Assembly: GCF_021531695.1 (NCBI RefSeq)
Contig: NZ_JADYUI010000020.1
Location: forward strand, 1 to 49,936
From: Roseburia hominis
GTDB lineage: Bacteria; Bacillota; Clostridia; Lachnospirales; Lachnospiraceae
DNA length: 49,936 nucleotides
Reading direction: 5' to 3'
Shown: positions 9,928-17,413 of the stretch, one piece after another
Position numbering within the stretch: the stretch's first letter is position 1
Layout of the letters: every line of letters begins with the position of its first letter
Position numbers and translations under genes: made by a program
The notes under the pieces: generated by a model
Seen by the model: the letters and a program-made list of their open reading frames with translations, nothing else
Database searches by the model: none
Told to the model about the DNA's origin: nothing

Positions 9928-9990
9928 GCACAGCTTTTGTCCCGCGCGCGAGCAGTGCCGTTAGGCTATTTTCTTCTCTGCGAGCTGTGC
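9928..9990. repeat. Structured intergenic inverted repeat upstream of speA
   Basis: GCACAGCT (9928-9935) pairs with AGCTGTGC (9983-9990). The enclosed 47 nt are GC-rich (CGCGCGCGAG) and contain a GCAGTGCC/TTAGGC pairing. A further GCACGAAGTGC hairpin follows at 9997-10007. The 9848-10410 gap has no gene: it holds this structure, the palindromic repeat, a terminator and the candidate RNA listed next. No good speA-proximal promoter was found. Confidence 0.45.
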
Positions 9991-10013
9991 ATTATCGCAC
10001 GAAGTGCTTTTTG

Positions 10014-10047
10014 TTGTATCGAAATTTCCTTGAAATTTCCTATACAA
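10014..10047. repeat. 34-bp palindromic repeat (copy 2)
   Basis: TTGTATCGAAATTTCC / GAAATTTCCTATACAA, nearly the same sequence as the repeat at 163-194. It again sits immediately beyond the U-tract of a minus-strand terminator (10049-10077). Confidence 0.75.
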
Positions 10048-10372
10048 TAAAAAAGGACAGGTATGTTATCACCTGTCTGTTTATCGTCATACTTTATGCA
10101 ATCTATTTCCATTCTGCAAAAATATTTTCAGAGTCGAACGTTGGCATATTGCCAGCAAATATTTGCTATTACTACTCTTTATTGACCGTTTCACAAGTGA
10201 TATTTATTCAAATATCTATGATGTTCATAATCAACTTATAAAATTTGAGCTTCTAACTCAATCAATAACGCGGTCACAAACCGCAAGCGGCAGCTGCCCC
10301 GCCTGTCCGTATGGGCTTAACCAATATTATTGGTGGGCAAATATTTGCATGAAAACTATTTTCGCTTCATGT
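10047..10372 (-). ncRNA. Candidate structured RNA or long leader of the polyamine operon
   Basis: A sigma-A promoter right behind sigF and a terminator at 10049-10077 bracket about 320 nt without any reading frame. Two identical 12-nt palindromes GCAAATATTTGC (10155-10166, 10337-10348) can pair and close a 180-nt domain that contains GGCAGCTGCC, CCGCTTGCGG, a TGACCG/CGGTCA pairing and a GATATTT/AAATATC hairpin. I do not recognise tmRNA, RNase P, SRP or 6S signatures. It may be a free small RNA, or a leader whose terminator controls speA. Promoter and terminator are seen; the RNA is inferred. Confidence 0.5.
10049..10077 (-). terminator. Terminator between the sigF-proximal promoter and speA
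   Basis: Minus-strand stem GACAGGT / ACCTGTC with an 8-nt loop followed by CTTTTTTATT. It is the first strong terminator after sigF, about 330 nt downstream of the sigF stop, and lies 200 nt upstream of speA. Confidence 0.85.
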
Positions 10373-10378
10373 GGCTTT

Positions 10379-10407
10379 AGTATAGCACAGCATTTTTAGA
10401 AATACAA
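10379..10407 (-). promoter_or_regulatory. Sigma-A promoter just behind sigF
   Basis: Minus-strand TTGTAT (10402-10407), 17-nt spacer, TATACT (10379-10384). The -35 begins 4 nt past the sigF stop codon. Predicted start near 10372. It would drive the candidate RNA and, by read-through, the polyamine operon. Confidence 0.65.
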
Positions 10408-10410
10408 GAA

Positions 10411-11166
10411 TTATTCTTTTAACTTTTTACGCATAGAGAGTAAAATCTTTTTTTCCAAGCGGCTCACCTTCACCTGATTCACGCCAAGAATCTCTGCCAC
10501 CTGTTTTTGCGTTTTATCTTCAAAGTAACGTAAAGAAATGAGTTTTCTTTCCTCCTCATCCAATTCTTCCAGTAATTGCTTTATCAACATTTTATTGAGT
10601 AAAATTCCGGTCTCATCTTTTTGACCACCCTTTATTGCCTGTCCCACACCCTCTGCTCCGGATACCACCTGATCTACCAGAAAGATTTCATTTCCATCTG
10701 ACTGATACACCGTTTTATAGATAGATTCTACCTCTTCCGATGCTTCTAATGCCATCACGATTTCTTCTCTGCTAAGCCCGGTTTTTTCACTGATTTCCGA
10801 TAACGCAGCCTCTCTTCCAAGCGTTTGCTGCAACTCTTGTCTCGCCTGTCTTACTTTTCTTGCATTCTCTTTAATGCTCCTGCTTACTTTTACCATACCG
10901 TCATCTCTTAAAAACCTTCGGATTTCCCCACAAATCACCGGTACCGCATAGGTCGAAAACTTTACATCATAACTGCAGTCAAACTGATCTAATGCCTTTA
11001 ACAATCCGATACTTCCAATCTGAATCAATTCTTCTCTCTCCTGTCCTCTGTTTTCAAAACGCTTCACCATACTGTATACCAAACCCATATTTTCGTTAAC
11101 TAATTGCTCTCTTGCTTTTTTATCTCCTGCCTGTGATTTTTGAATCAGTTCTATCACCTGCTCCAT
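10411..11166 (-). CDS. sigF: RNA polymerase sporulation sigma factor F
   Basis: First forespore-specific sigma factor, held inactive by SpoIIAB until engulfment begins. Region 2 is seen in GLVYSMVKRFENRGQEREELIQIGSIGLLKALDQFD and the YAVPVICGEIRRFLRDDG stretch; the region 4.2 helix-turn-helix is QKQVAEILGVNQVKVSRLEKK. The 251-aa length is normal. Last gene of the spoIIA operon, starting 5 nt after spoIIAB; its ribosome site GAGGGAAG is the end of spoIIAB. No terminator directly follows. Confidence 0.97.
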   Translation of the reverse strand: MEQVIELIQKSQAGDKKAREQLVNENMGLVYSMVKRFENRGQEREELIQIGSIGLLKALDQFDCSYDVKFSTYAVPVICGEIRRFLRDDGMVKVSRSIKENARKVRQARQELQQTLGREAALSEISEKTGLSREEIVMALEASEEVESIYKTVYQSDGNEIFLVDQVVSGAEGVGQAIKGGQKDETGILLNKMLIKQLLEELDEEERKLISLRYFEDKTQKQVAEILGVNQVKVSRLEKKILLSMRKKLKE

Positions 11167-11171
11167 ATTTT

Positions 11172-11606
11172 TTATACTTCCCTCATTCCCACCTTTTTTG
11201 TCATGGTAACTCTGGTTCCTTCATCCGGCTTAGATTCCACAAGAACATGATCCATAAATGCTTCCATAAACGCAAATCCCATGCCTGAACGTTCCAGTTC
11301 CGGTTTTGTTGTATAAAATGGCTGTTTTGCTTTTTCTATGTCTACAATCCCTTTTCCATGATCCTCTACGATAATTTCTACTTCCTGTCCTTTTCTTTTA
11401 AAATTCAAAGTTACTTTTCCTATCGTTCCTTCGTACCCATGAATGACTGCATTTGTAACTGCTTCCGAAATTGCCGTCTTTACATCTTCGATTTCATCTA
11501 AGGTTGGATTGAATTCCGTCAAAAAAGCTGCTGCTGCCATACGCGCAAACCCTTCATTGACTGAATAAGAATCAAATGTAATTGTTATTTCATTTTTATT
11601 TTCCAT
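11172..11606 (-). CDS. spoIIAB: Anti-sigma F factor (serine kinase) SpoIIAB
   Basis: GHKL-type ATPase/kinase that binds sigma F and phosphorylates SpoIIAA. N-box AISEAVTNAVIHGYEG (about residues 45-60), G1 box VEDHGKGI, G2 box RSGMGFAFMEAFMD. The 144-aa length is normal. GGAGGATAT precedes the ATG. Middle gene of the spoIIAA-spoIIAB-sigF operon. Confidence 0.97.
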   Translation of the reverse strand: MENKNEITITFDSYSVNEGFARMAAAAFLTEFNPTLDEIEDVKTAISEAVTNAVIHGYEGTIGKVTLNFKRKGQEVEIIVEDHGKGIVDIEKAKQPFYTTKPELERSGMGFAFMEAFMDHVLVESKPDEGTRVTMTKKVGMREV

Positions 11607-11625
11607 ATATCCTCCGCTTGCTCTC

Positions 11626-11937
11626 CTAATTTTTATGTACTTTTATAATTTTATTTAAGCCTGATACCAAAAATATTTTTTCAATTCTCGCATTTAAATG
11701 TTCTGCTTCCACACTCCCCCCACTATAATTCATGTTTTTGCAGCGTCCGATAATGACTCCGATTCCGGAACTGTCCATAAACTCTGTCCCGGAAAAGTCA
11801 AAAATCAAATGTCTGACATGATAAGTGCGAATCAGCATGTCTGTTTCTGCACGAAGTCCGATTGCGCTGTGATGATCCAGTTCTTTCGGAATCCGCACTC
11901 TTAAAAAACCATCCTTTAACTCATATTGGTTCTCCAT
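11626..11937 (-). CDS. spoIIAA: Anti-sigma F factor antagonist SpoIIAA
   Basis: STAS-domain protein that, unphosphorylated, frees sigma F from SpoIIAB. The phosphorylation-site motif FMDSSGIGVIIGR (serines near 57-58) is intact. The 103-aa length is slightly shorter than in Bacillus but normal for clostridia. AGGAGGCAACT precedes the ATG. First gene of the operon. The usual sigma-H promoter could not be identified with confidence, because the upstream DNA becomes part of the 776-bp inverted-repeat element only 36 nt before the start. Confidence 0.96.
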   Translation of the reverse strand: MENQYELKDGFLRVRIPKELDHHSAIGLRAETDMLIRTYHVRHLIFDFSGTEFMDSSGIGVIIGRCKNMNYSGGSVEAEHLNARIEKIFLVSGLNKIIKVHKN

Positions 11938-12068
11938 AGTTGCCTCCTTCTTTTCTTATTAATTGAATTTTTCATACAATTCATACAAATTCTGATTTAT
12001 CTATTCCTTATCTCCATCTTCGGATTTGCAGAAATAATACACAGATCTTTTTCAAGGTTTACGAATGC

Positions 12069-12302
12069 CATCTTGCACAAAATCATTTCATTCTTTGCTC
12101 CGAGGTTACGGACATAAGATTTTGTAAATGTTCTGAGAACCTATATGAAAATCGACCGCAACCGGCTGAAATTCGCCATCCGGGCTTAGGTTCAGCCTTC
12201 CGTCAGCATCCATGCTTCCGGATTGCTCGGTATCGACAGAACATTAACGAAATCTAATGTCCTTCACAAGTCACAAAGACTGAAATGATTTTATGCAAGA
12301 TG
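12069..12302. repeat. Large imperfect palindrome 1 within the 776-bp element
   Basis: Left arm 12069-12135 and right arm 12237-12302 share CATCTTGCA, AAAATCATTTCA, TCTTTG, GGACAT, AGATTT and AATGTTCTG in inverted order. Pairing extends outward (AGGTTT / AGGCTTT) and inward (TCGACCG / CGGTATCGA). The apex contains a GGCTGAA / TTCAGCC hairpin. Confidence 0.8.
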
Positions 12303-12395
12303 ACAAGCAAAGCCTGGAAAATACTTTCCATTTCGCATCCTCAAAAAAAATATCGTTTCAATTTGGACATGAAAAAAGCAATGAAAAGTATATCC

Positions 12396-12695
12396 CTGCT
12401 TCTTTTGCTCACATGTCTTGTTGAAACAGCAGAAGAAAATGCGTCTAAAAAAAAGACCTTCTAGTCTTTCGCTGTTTTTCTTAGAGTGAAAGCCGGGAAA
12501 GCAATCATGCTGCGGACACATGTGTGAGCATAAGAACGTACAAAAATCCACTGTCTGCAAGGCGAGTTGTGGGAGCAGCACTGTAATCGAAGCCTTTCCG
12601 GCGGACTCTTAGAAAAACAAGGAAGACGGTCCAGGTCTTTTTTACAGGCGCATTTTCTTCTGGTGTTTCTAAGAAACTTTCTGCAAAAGAAGCAG
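12396..12695. repeat. Large imperfect palindrome 2 within the 776-bp element
   Basis: Outer arms CTGCTTCTTTTGC / GCAAAAGAAGCAG pair perfectly. The core arms 12423-12458 and 12634-12669 pair at 32 of 36 positions and continue inward through TGTTTTTCT / AGAAAAACA and GCCGG / CCGGC. The apex has ATGCT / AGCAT around CACATGTG. Confidence 0.8.
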
Positions 12696-12749
12696 TACAT
12701 GATCTTAATTCATCTAATGTATAAATCAGAATTTGTATGAATTGTATGT

Positions 12750-12785
12750 AAAAAAAGACACCAAAAATAATTTTGATGTCTTTTG
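12750..12785 (-). terminator. Terminator of the TPR-protein gene
   Basis: Minus-strand AAAAGACATCAAAA / TTTTTGGTGTCTTTTTTT hairpin, 15-50 nt after the stop at 12801. It abuts the right terminal repeat of the 776-bp element. The symmetry would also let it act on the plus strand. Confidence 0.8.
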
Positions 12786-12800
12786 TAATCATATATCATT

Positions 12801-14294
12801 TTATTGATTTGTTGTAGGGGTTTCCGCACTATCATCTGTTGTCCCTGTTGTTTCATCAGCTGTTGTTGTAGGTGCGGTCGTTGTTTCAGGTGCATCTATT
12901 CCCGTAGACGCTGCCTCTGTTGCTCCAAGTTCCTTTAAATAATTCTGTGCATTTGCGGCACGCTTCGTGTTCGGATAAGCTTCTACCATCTTCTGATAAT
13001 ATACAATCGCCTGCTCATTATTTCCAGCCTTTCGATAAGACTGTGCCAGAAAATAAACAGCATCACCATCCTGATAGGTCTCATCCGTATCCACTACTTT
13101 CTGCAAATTCTCGACTGCTTTATCATAGTTTCCACTATTATAAGCATTCGTTCCTTCCACATAAATAGATTTGACATATTCCGCATTAATCTGGTCATTA
13201 ATTGTCGTATACTGCTCTTTTGCCTTACCTTCAAGATAATCCGGGTTGACTGCTGCCATTGCAGTCCCCGCAGCATCCACATCTCCATTGGTATAATAAA
13301 TATAAGCATCCAAAAACTGCTCATATACTTTTACCTTATCTTCTGCCTGGGCACTCACAGTCTCATTATCCTGCATTTTTTTATTCAATTCATCAATCTG
13401 ATTCTGTAAAGATTCGATGGTTTGATTCTTCGTTGAAATCGTATCGTTTGCTTCTACCAGTTCGGCATTTGCATCACTTTTAATCTTTTGTCTGGCACTT
13501 GGTACAACTAAAAAACAGGTGATTAAAATACCAATTGCAAGTCCGATTACAATATTAAGAATCGTCTGTGATGTTGTATTATCCTTAAACTCCGGTGGCT
13601 GGATAATCGTATCATTTCCACTCTGATAGGATGAAAGACGCTCCTTTTTCTTTTCTTTCGATAATTCTCCTGCGTCTGCATGCGGCTGTTTACTAACTTC
13701 ACGCATATAACGAAGTGTCGTTAAATTATTGGTATCTATCTTCGCTGCAAGCTTCAGTTCTTTTTTTGCCAAATCATATTTTCCACTCTGGATATACAAT
13801 AATGCCAGAAGCTGATGTCCTTTTACCAATTTCGGATTTAAAGACAATACTTTTTTTAACTGAATCACTGCAAGATCGCAACTATTTTGTTTACAATATA
13901 ATAACGCCTGATTATACTTTTTTATTGTAAGATTCACCGATTCTAACTTTGCCGGATTCTTTTGAACTTCATTTAAATACTTCCCTGCAACATTATCCTT
14001 TGGATTTAAATTTTTGCTGATTACCCACTGGCTCAATGCTTCTACCGTTTCTCCCATCTCAAAATAAGCCAGACCCAAAAGATTTCTTGCATCTTTGTGG
14101 TTTTTATTATACCGAAGACAATTTTTCAAACTTGCAATTGCCCCCGTCAGATCCCTGACCTCTGCACGGTATAATCCCTCATTATAATATGCATTTGCCG
14201 TATGCATAATTTTCTTATATACTCTCACATCGCTTCCACAATCCGGACAAAATCCTTCCTTTGTCAGGGTTGCTCCACAATTATAACATTCCAT
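12801..14294 (-). CDS. Zinc-ribbon, TPR-repeat membrane protein
   Basis: Function unknown; layout suggests a cytoplasmic sensor/scaffold joined to an outside repeat domain. Seen: N-terminal zinc ribbon (CYNCG and CPDCG, residues 3-18), TPR-like helices (about 30-200), a transmembrane helix near 245-265 (IVIGLAIGILITCFLVV), a coiled coil rich in E, Q and N (about 275-325), then a second TPR set resembling YbgF/tetratricopeptide repeats (about 330-460), and a low-complexity T/A/E tail. 497 aa; GAGGGAAAATC precedes the ATG. It follows folC and the 47-aa gene in one transcript. The zinc ribbon at the cytoplasmic end with TPRs on both sides of the membrane is uncommon. Confidence 0.85.
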   Translation of the reverse strand: MECYNCGATLTKEGFCPDCGSDVRVYKKIMHTANAYYNEGLYRAEVRDLTGAIASLKNCLRYNKNHKDARNLLGLAYFEMGETVEALSQWVISKNLNPKDNVAGKYLNEVQKNPAKLESVNLTIKKYNQALLYCKQNSCDLAVIQLKKVLSLNPKLVKGHQLLALLYIQSGKYDLAKKELKLAAKIDTNNLTTLRYMREVSKQPHADAGELSKEKKKERLSSYQSGNDTIIQPPEFKDNTTSQTILNIVIGLAIGILITCFLVVPSARQKIKSDANAELVEANDTISTKNQTIESLQNQIDELNKKMQDNETVSAQAEDKVKVYEQFLDAYIYYTNGDVDAAGTAMAAVNPDYLEGKAKEQYTTINDQINAEYVKSIYVEGTNAYNSGNYDKAVENLQKVVDTDETYQDGDAVYFLAQSYRKAGNNEQAIVYYQKMVEAYPNTKRAANAQNYLKELGATEAASTGIDAPETTTAPTTTADETTGTTDDSAETPTTNQ

Positions 14295-14315
14295 GATTTT
14301 CCCTCACTTTACAAT

Positions 14316-14459
14316 CTATCGACTTTGTTTTACTTCCTGCATCATTTCTTTTAAAATATCCGTCATATCAGTTAAATCATGGTTATATATTGCTTCTTCT
14401 GCCTCTTCTACCTCAAGACTTGGCTGAAATTTTTTTAATTCTTCTTCAAAATCAATCAT
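14316..14459 (-). CDS. Small acidic protein, 47 aa, unknown function
   Basis: An open frame of 47 codons, highly charged (many E, D and K) and probably helical, with no membrane segment or cysteine. AGGAGG lies upstream of the ATG. It overlaps the end of folC by 8 nt and is followed closely by the TPR gene, so all three are probably co-translated. I do not recognise the family. The tight operon position and strong ribosome site argue that it is real. Confidence 0.65.
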   Translation of the reverse strand: MIDFEEELKKFQPSLEVEEAEEAIYNHDLTDMTDILKEMMQEVKQSR

Positions 14460-15786
14460 TGTTTCGTCCTCCTGCCAGTTTTTCCAATTCACCAATCAAG
14501 TACAACGAGCCTGTACAAAATACCTGTTCGTTCTCTTTCTTTTCCTGTATCACATAATTATATGCTTCCGACACTTCATTTATGCCAAAAACTTCTTTTC
14601 CATTTTTCAAAAATTCTTCCTGTAGTACCTCTACTGCAAGTCCTCTTGCATCCGGAATATGTGTCACAACAATGGTTCCCCAATCATAAGCGGATAATCT
14701 TTTTACAACATCCTTATAATCCTTATCCTCTACCATGGAAAACAATAAACTTGGCTTTTCTCCACCAATCTGCTCTACTGTTTTTAAAAATTCTATGATT
14801 CCTCCTGTATTGTGGGCTCCATCAAAATATACTCCGTCTTCTACCATCTGCATTCTGCCCTGCCATCTGACAAATCTTAATCCCTTTTTTATTTGTTCCT
14901 TTGTTAAATGAAACTGATCCTTTAGCAACCATAATGTCTGACAGGCCAATGCCATATTCATAACCTGGTATTCTGCAACAAAAGGGATTGTTAACAGAAT
15001 AACATCATCATATCCGTATACAAAAGAAAAATCAATGCTTTTTCTTGTAATTTTATGAATTTTTAGTTGATTTTTCATAATTCTAAAAAAAGGTGCCCCC
15101 ATCTGCCCGGCACGATTTCTTATCACTTCTGTTGCCTCATCTGAAGATGCATCACATAAAACCGGAACTCCACGCTTTATAATTCCCGCTTTTTCAGCCG
15201 CAATTTCTTCTATGGTATTTCCCAGATATTGCGTATGCTCTAAACTAATCGATGTAATTATGGTAAAAATCGGTTTTTCAATTACATTTGTTGCATCGAG
15301 CCTTCCGCCAAGCCCTGTTTCAACTACCGCAACATCCACTTCTTCCTCTGCAAAATATACCATTCCCATTGCAAACAGATACTCAAAAAAGGACGGATGT
15401 GCCTCGCCTTCTTCCTGCATACGTCGTACAGCTTTAAGAACCATAAGAAAGCTTTCGCAAAATGCTTCTTTGGTAACATTGGTCTCATTAATCTGAAATC
15501 GTTCCTCCATGCAGATTAAATGCGGCGATGTAAACAATCCTGTCCTGCATCCGTTTTGTGCTAAAACATGACTGATTGCACTACATACACTCCCCTTTCC
15601 ATTGCTCCCTGCTACATGAATTACTTTAAACTTATCCTGCGGATTTCCCAGATAGGAAAGCAGTTTTTTCGTATGCGAAAGTCCATTTTTCGTCGCAAAC
15701 TTTGGTATTTCTTCTATATAATTACATATTTCTTCATAAGTCAAAAAAATCACCACTATATTATTTTGAATTAAATCCTCATTCAT
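14452..15786 (-). CDS. folC: Folylpolyglutamate synthase / dihydrofolate synthase
   Basis: Mur-ligase-family enzyme that adds glutamate to (dihydro)folates. P-loop HVAGSNGKGSVCSA (about residues 57-70), FTSPHL, VVETGLGGRLDATN, SLEHTQYLG and DGAHNTGG are all present. The start is uncertain: the first ATG (15786) lies in the loop of the upstream gene's terminator, and homologues usually begin at the TYEE segment, which here follows a TTG at 15742-15744 with GGTGA upstream. The likely protein is therefore about 430 aa. Head of an operon with the 47-aa protein and the TPR protein. Confidence 0.93.
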   Translation of the reverse strand: MNEDLIQNNIVVIFLTYEEICNYIEEIPKFATKNGLSHTKKLLSYLGNPQDKFKVIHVAGSNGKGSVCSAISHVLAQNGCRTGLFTSPHLICMEERFQINETNVTKEAFCESFLMVLKAVRRMQEEGEAHPSFFEYLFAMGMVYFAEEEVDVAVVETGLGGRLDATNVIEKPIFTIITSISLEHTQYLGNTIEEIAAEKAGIIKRGVPVLCDASSDEATEVIRNRAGQMGAPFFRIMKNQLKIHKITRKSIDFSFVYGYDDVILLTIPFVAEYQVMNMALACQTLWLLKDQFHLTKEQIKKGLRFVRWQGRMQMVEDGVYFDGAHNTGGIIEFLKTVEQIGGEKPSLLFSMVEDKDYKDVVKRLSAYDWGTIVVTHIPDARGLAVEVLQEEFLKNGKEVFGINEVSEAYNYVIQEKKENEQVFCTGSLYLIGELEKLAGGRNND

Positions 15787-15805
15787 TATAATATAGTGAT
15801 GATTT
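15741..15805 (-). terminator. Terminator of the fapA-like gene, overlapping the folC start
   Basis: 15747-15764 pairs with 15788-15805 over 18 bp (one wobble), followed on the minus strand by TTTTTT. The 3' arm holds the probable folC ribosome site (GGTGA), and the U-run adjoins its TTG start. Confidence 0.85.
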
Positions 15806-15844
15806 TATGCAAGTTCTAATATAAAAAATTTCTCTTATATCTCA

Positions 15845-17245
15845 TTATACGATGCTCGGGTCATCCAATTCAGACATTACGATATGGTCTACCCTCTGTA
15901 CAAATTCAAGCTTACTCTGCTGCAATTTGACATTTGTAATCATATCCCCAATCCGAATCACAACACCCGGATAAACATTTCGTACCACCTTTACCGTTGC
16001 ACTCTTTGCACCTTTAATTAGCGTATCTATCTTTGCTTCCTCGTCTTTATCTTCATTGATTGCTGCCATATATTTGATACGCTCCCTTAACAGTTGCATC
16101 CTTCTTGGATCTGTCTGATAAGAAATGCCTTTTTCCTGCTCTGCCAGCTCAAACTGATGTAAACCATGCTCTATTTTTTCTACAATTTCTTCGTTTTGTT
16201 TGATTCTTTTTCGAATCTCGGCAAGCTTAATATCCTCTTTGCTGCCGACTCCTACAGCGATGCTGGTGTTCGCTTCTGCAATATTTCCAATGTCATTTGC
16301 ATCAATTCCATACGCTGCATAAACATGCCCACTGACAATTTTTGCCCGCTTTCCGTTCATGGTAATATAACCGCCACATGTCACTTCGCAATCCATAAAC
16401 ACATCGGCTTCTATATTTCCTGCCACTTCAACTGTTGTGTATTCTACAAACTGGGCAAATAAATTTCCCTTGGTAAACAAGGTAGACTTATTTCCACCGA
16501 GCATGCCACCTCTTAAAATAATATCTTTATCCGCACAAATTTTTGCAGCCTCTACTACACCATCTATCGTAATTGTACCACTGGATTTTATGGAAACACC
16601 ATTGCAGACATTTCCATGTATCATAACATCACCAATAAAATCAATATTACCGACAGAAATATCAACGTCTCCCTGAATCTCATAAATTGGCGAGATTGTA
16701 ATCCGATCATTCACCAATGTTATTTTGCCATCAATACTTGCTACGTAAGTAACCTGATCTTCCTCACGCTCAAATCCCTTTCCCTTCAGCACAGGAAGTT
16801 CTCTTCCTCGTTTTTCATGCACCGGCAATCCATGCACATTTGTACCCGGATGCCCCTGCACTGCAGGATGATACACTGCAATCACCTGATCTTTTCTGAC
16901 CGTTTCAATCAGATTCATGCTCCAATAGTCTACACTTCCGTCCGGACGAATCGCAGGTGTTTTACTAAATTTGCTATTAAATTGAAATTCATAATAACCA
17001 TCCGTACCATTAACCGGTGGCTCCCCAACTGCTACCTTCATCTCCCTGCCATAGATATTTCCCTCAATCATGGTCTGTAGGACTTCCTCATCAATTCCGG
17101 TACTAACTCTCTGTGCCCCCAATAATGATTTTACTCCTTCTATTGTCCATGGTTCCTCATCTAAAGGCCGTGGCAGATTCAAGTAGGCTTCCATGCCATC
17201 AGCACTTACTCTTATTTTCGGTACTACACTTCCCTCAACCGACAT
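15845..17245 (-). CDS. FapA-like DUF342 protein
   Basis: DUF342 (flagellar assembly protein A family) cytoplasmic protein of 466 aa. The central region (about 150-330) is a run of short beta turns such as GDVDISVGNIDFIGDVMIHGNV, typical of the right-handed beta-helix of the family, followed by a coiled coil (about 335-400: IRKRIKQNEEIVEKIEHGL). Members are linked to polar complexes or kinases, but no flagellar gene is near, so the role here is unknown. GGAGTGACAGATA precedes the ATG; a promoter lies at 17328-17356. Confidence 0.88.
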   Translation of the reverse strand: MSVEGSVVPKIRVSADGMEAYLNLPRPLDEEPWTIEGVKSLLGAQRVSTGIDEEVLQTMIEGNIYGREMKVAVGEPPVNGTDGYYEFQFNSKFSKTPAIRPDGSVDYWSMNLIETVRKDQVIAVYHPAVQGHPGTNVHGLPVHEKRGRELPVLKGKGFEREEDQVTYVASIDGKITLVNDRITISPIYEIQGDVDISVGNIDFIGDVMIHGNVCNGVSIKSSGTITIDGVVEAAKICADKDIILRGGMLGGNKSTLFTKGNLFAQFVEYTTVEVAGNIEADVFMDCEVTCGGYITMNGKRAKIVSGHVYAAYGIDANDIGNIAEANTSIAVGVGSKEDIKLAEIRKRIKQNEEIVEKIEHGLHQFELAEQEKGISYQTDPRRMQLLRERIKYMAAINEDKDEEAKIDTLIKGAKSATVKVVRNVYPGVVIRIGDMITNVKLQQSKLEFVQRVDHIVMSELDDPSIV

Positions 17246-17327
17246 TATCTGTCACTCCATTTCAATTTGCTTTGTATAAATTTATAAAATTAGTCAAAAA
17301 TCCCCCTAAAGCACTTTTTATATTCTT

Positions 17328-17356
17328 ATTGTAGCACAATAGTCTGATTATTTCAA
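17328..17356 (-). promoter_or_regulatory. Sigma-A promoter of the fapA-like gene
   Basis: Minus-strand TTGAAA (17351-17356), 17-nt spacer, TACAAT (17328-17333), about 80 nt upstream of the start codon. Confidence 0.75.
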
Positions 17357-17413
17357 CGGAATAACTTCCATATTTTACACTTTTTGCAATGGTTACTGCT
17401 TTTGCAACAATAT

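Larger units (their letters stand above)
11973..12748. mobile_element. 776-bp non-coding element with 28-bp perfect terminal inverted repeats
   Basis: The ends 11973-12000 and 12721-12748 are exact reverse complements (28 of 28). Inside are two large imperfect palindromes: arms 12069-12135 / 12237-12302 (about 50 of 67 pair) and arms 12423-12458 / 12634-12669 (32 of 36), the latter nested in a 13-bp perfect pair 12396-12408 / 12683-12695. Apical regions are GC-rich with their own stems. No coding potential. The 41 nt at 12694-12734 recur with four changes at 46749-46789. It could be a MITE-like mobile element or the gene for a large structured RNA; no target-site duplication or clear promoter was seen. 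Confidence 0.6.

Noticed and set aside
10047-10372. tmRNA, 6S, SRP or RNase P RNA behind sigF, suggested by GTTCGACTC near 10130
   Set aside because: The T-loop-like string has no acceptor stem or CCA end, and none of the conserved cores I know is present.
11973-12748. Retron, group II intron or integron attC interpretation of the 776-bp element
   Set aside because: No reverse transcriptase, integrase or intron-encoded protein is present in or near it, and no intron domain V or attC core sites were seen.
12291-12895. Overlapping minus-strand reading frames of 61-96 codons in the element region
   Set aside because: They lie in the large palindrome, lack ribosome sites, are rich in Cys/Phe/Arg and look like translation of structured non-coding DNA.
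15788-15805. Plus-strand use of the fapA/folC hairpin as terminator
   Set aside because: The T-run on the plus-strand side is short, and no plus-strand gene ends nearby.
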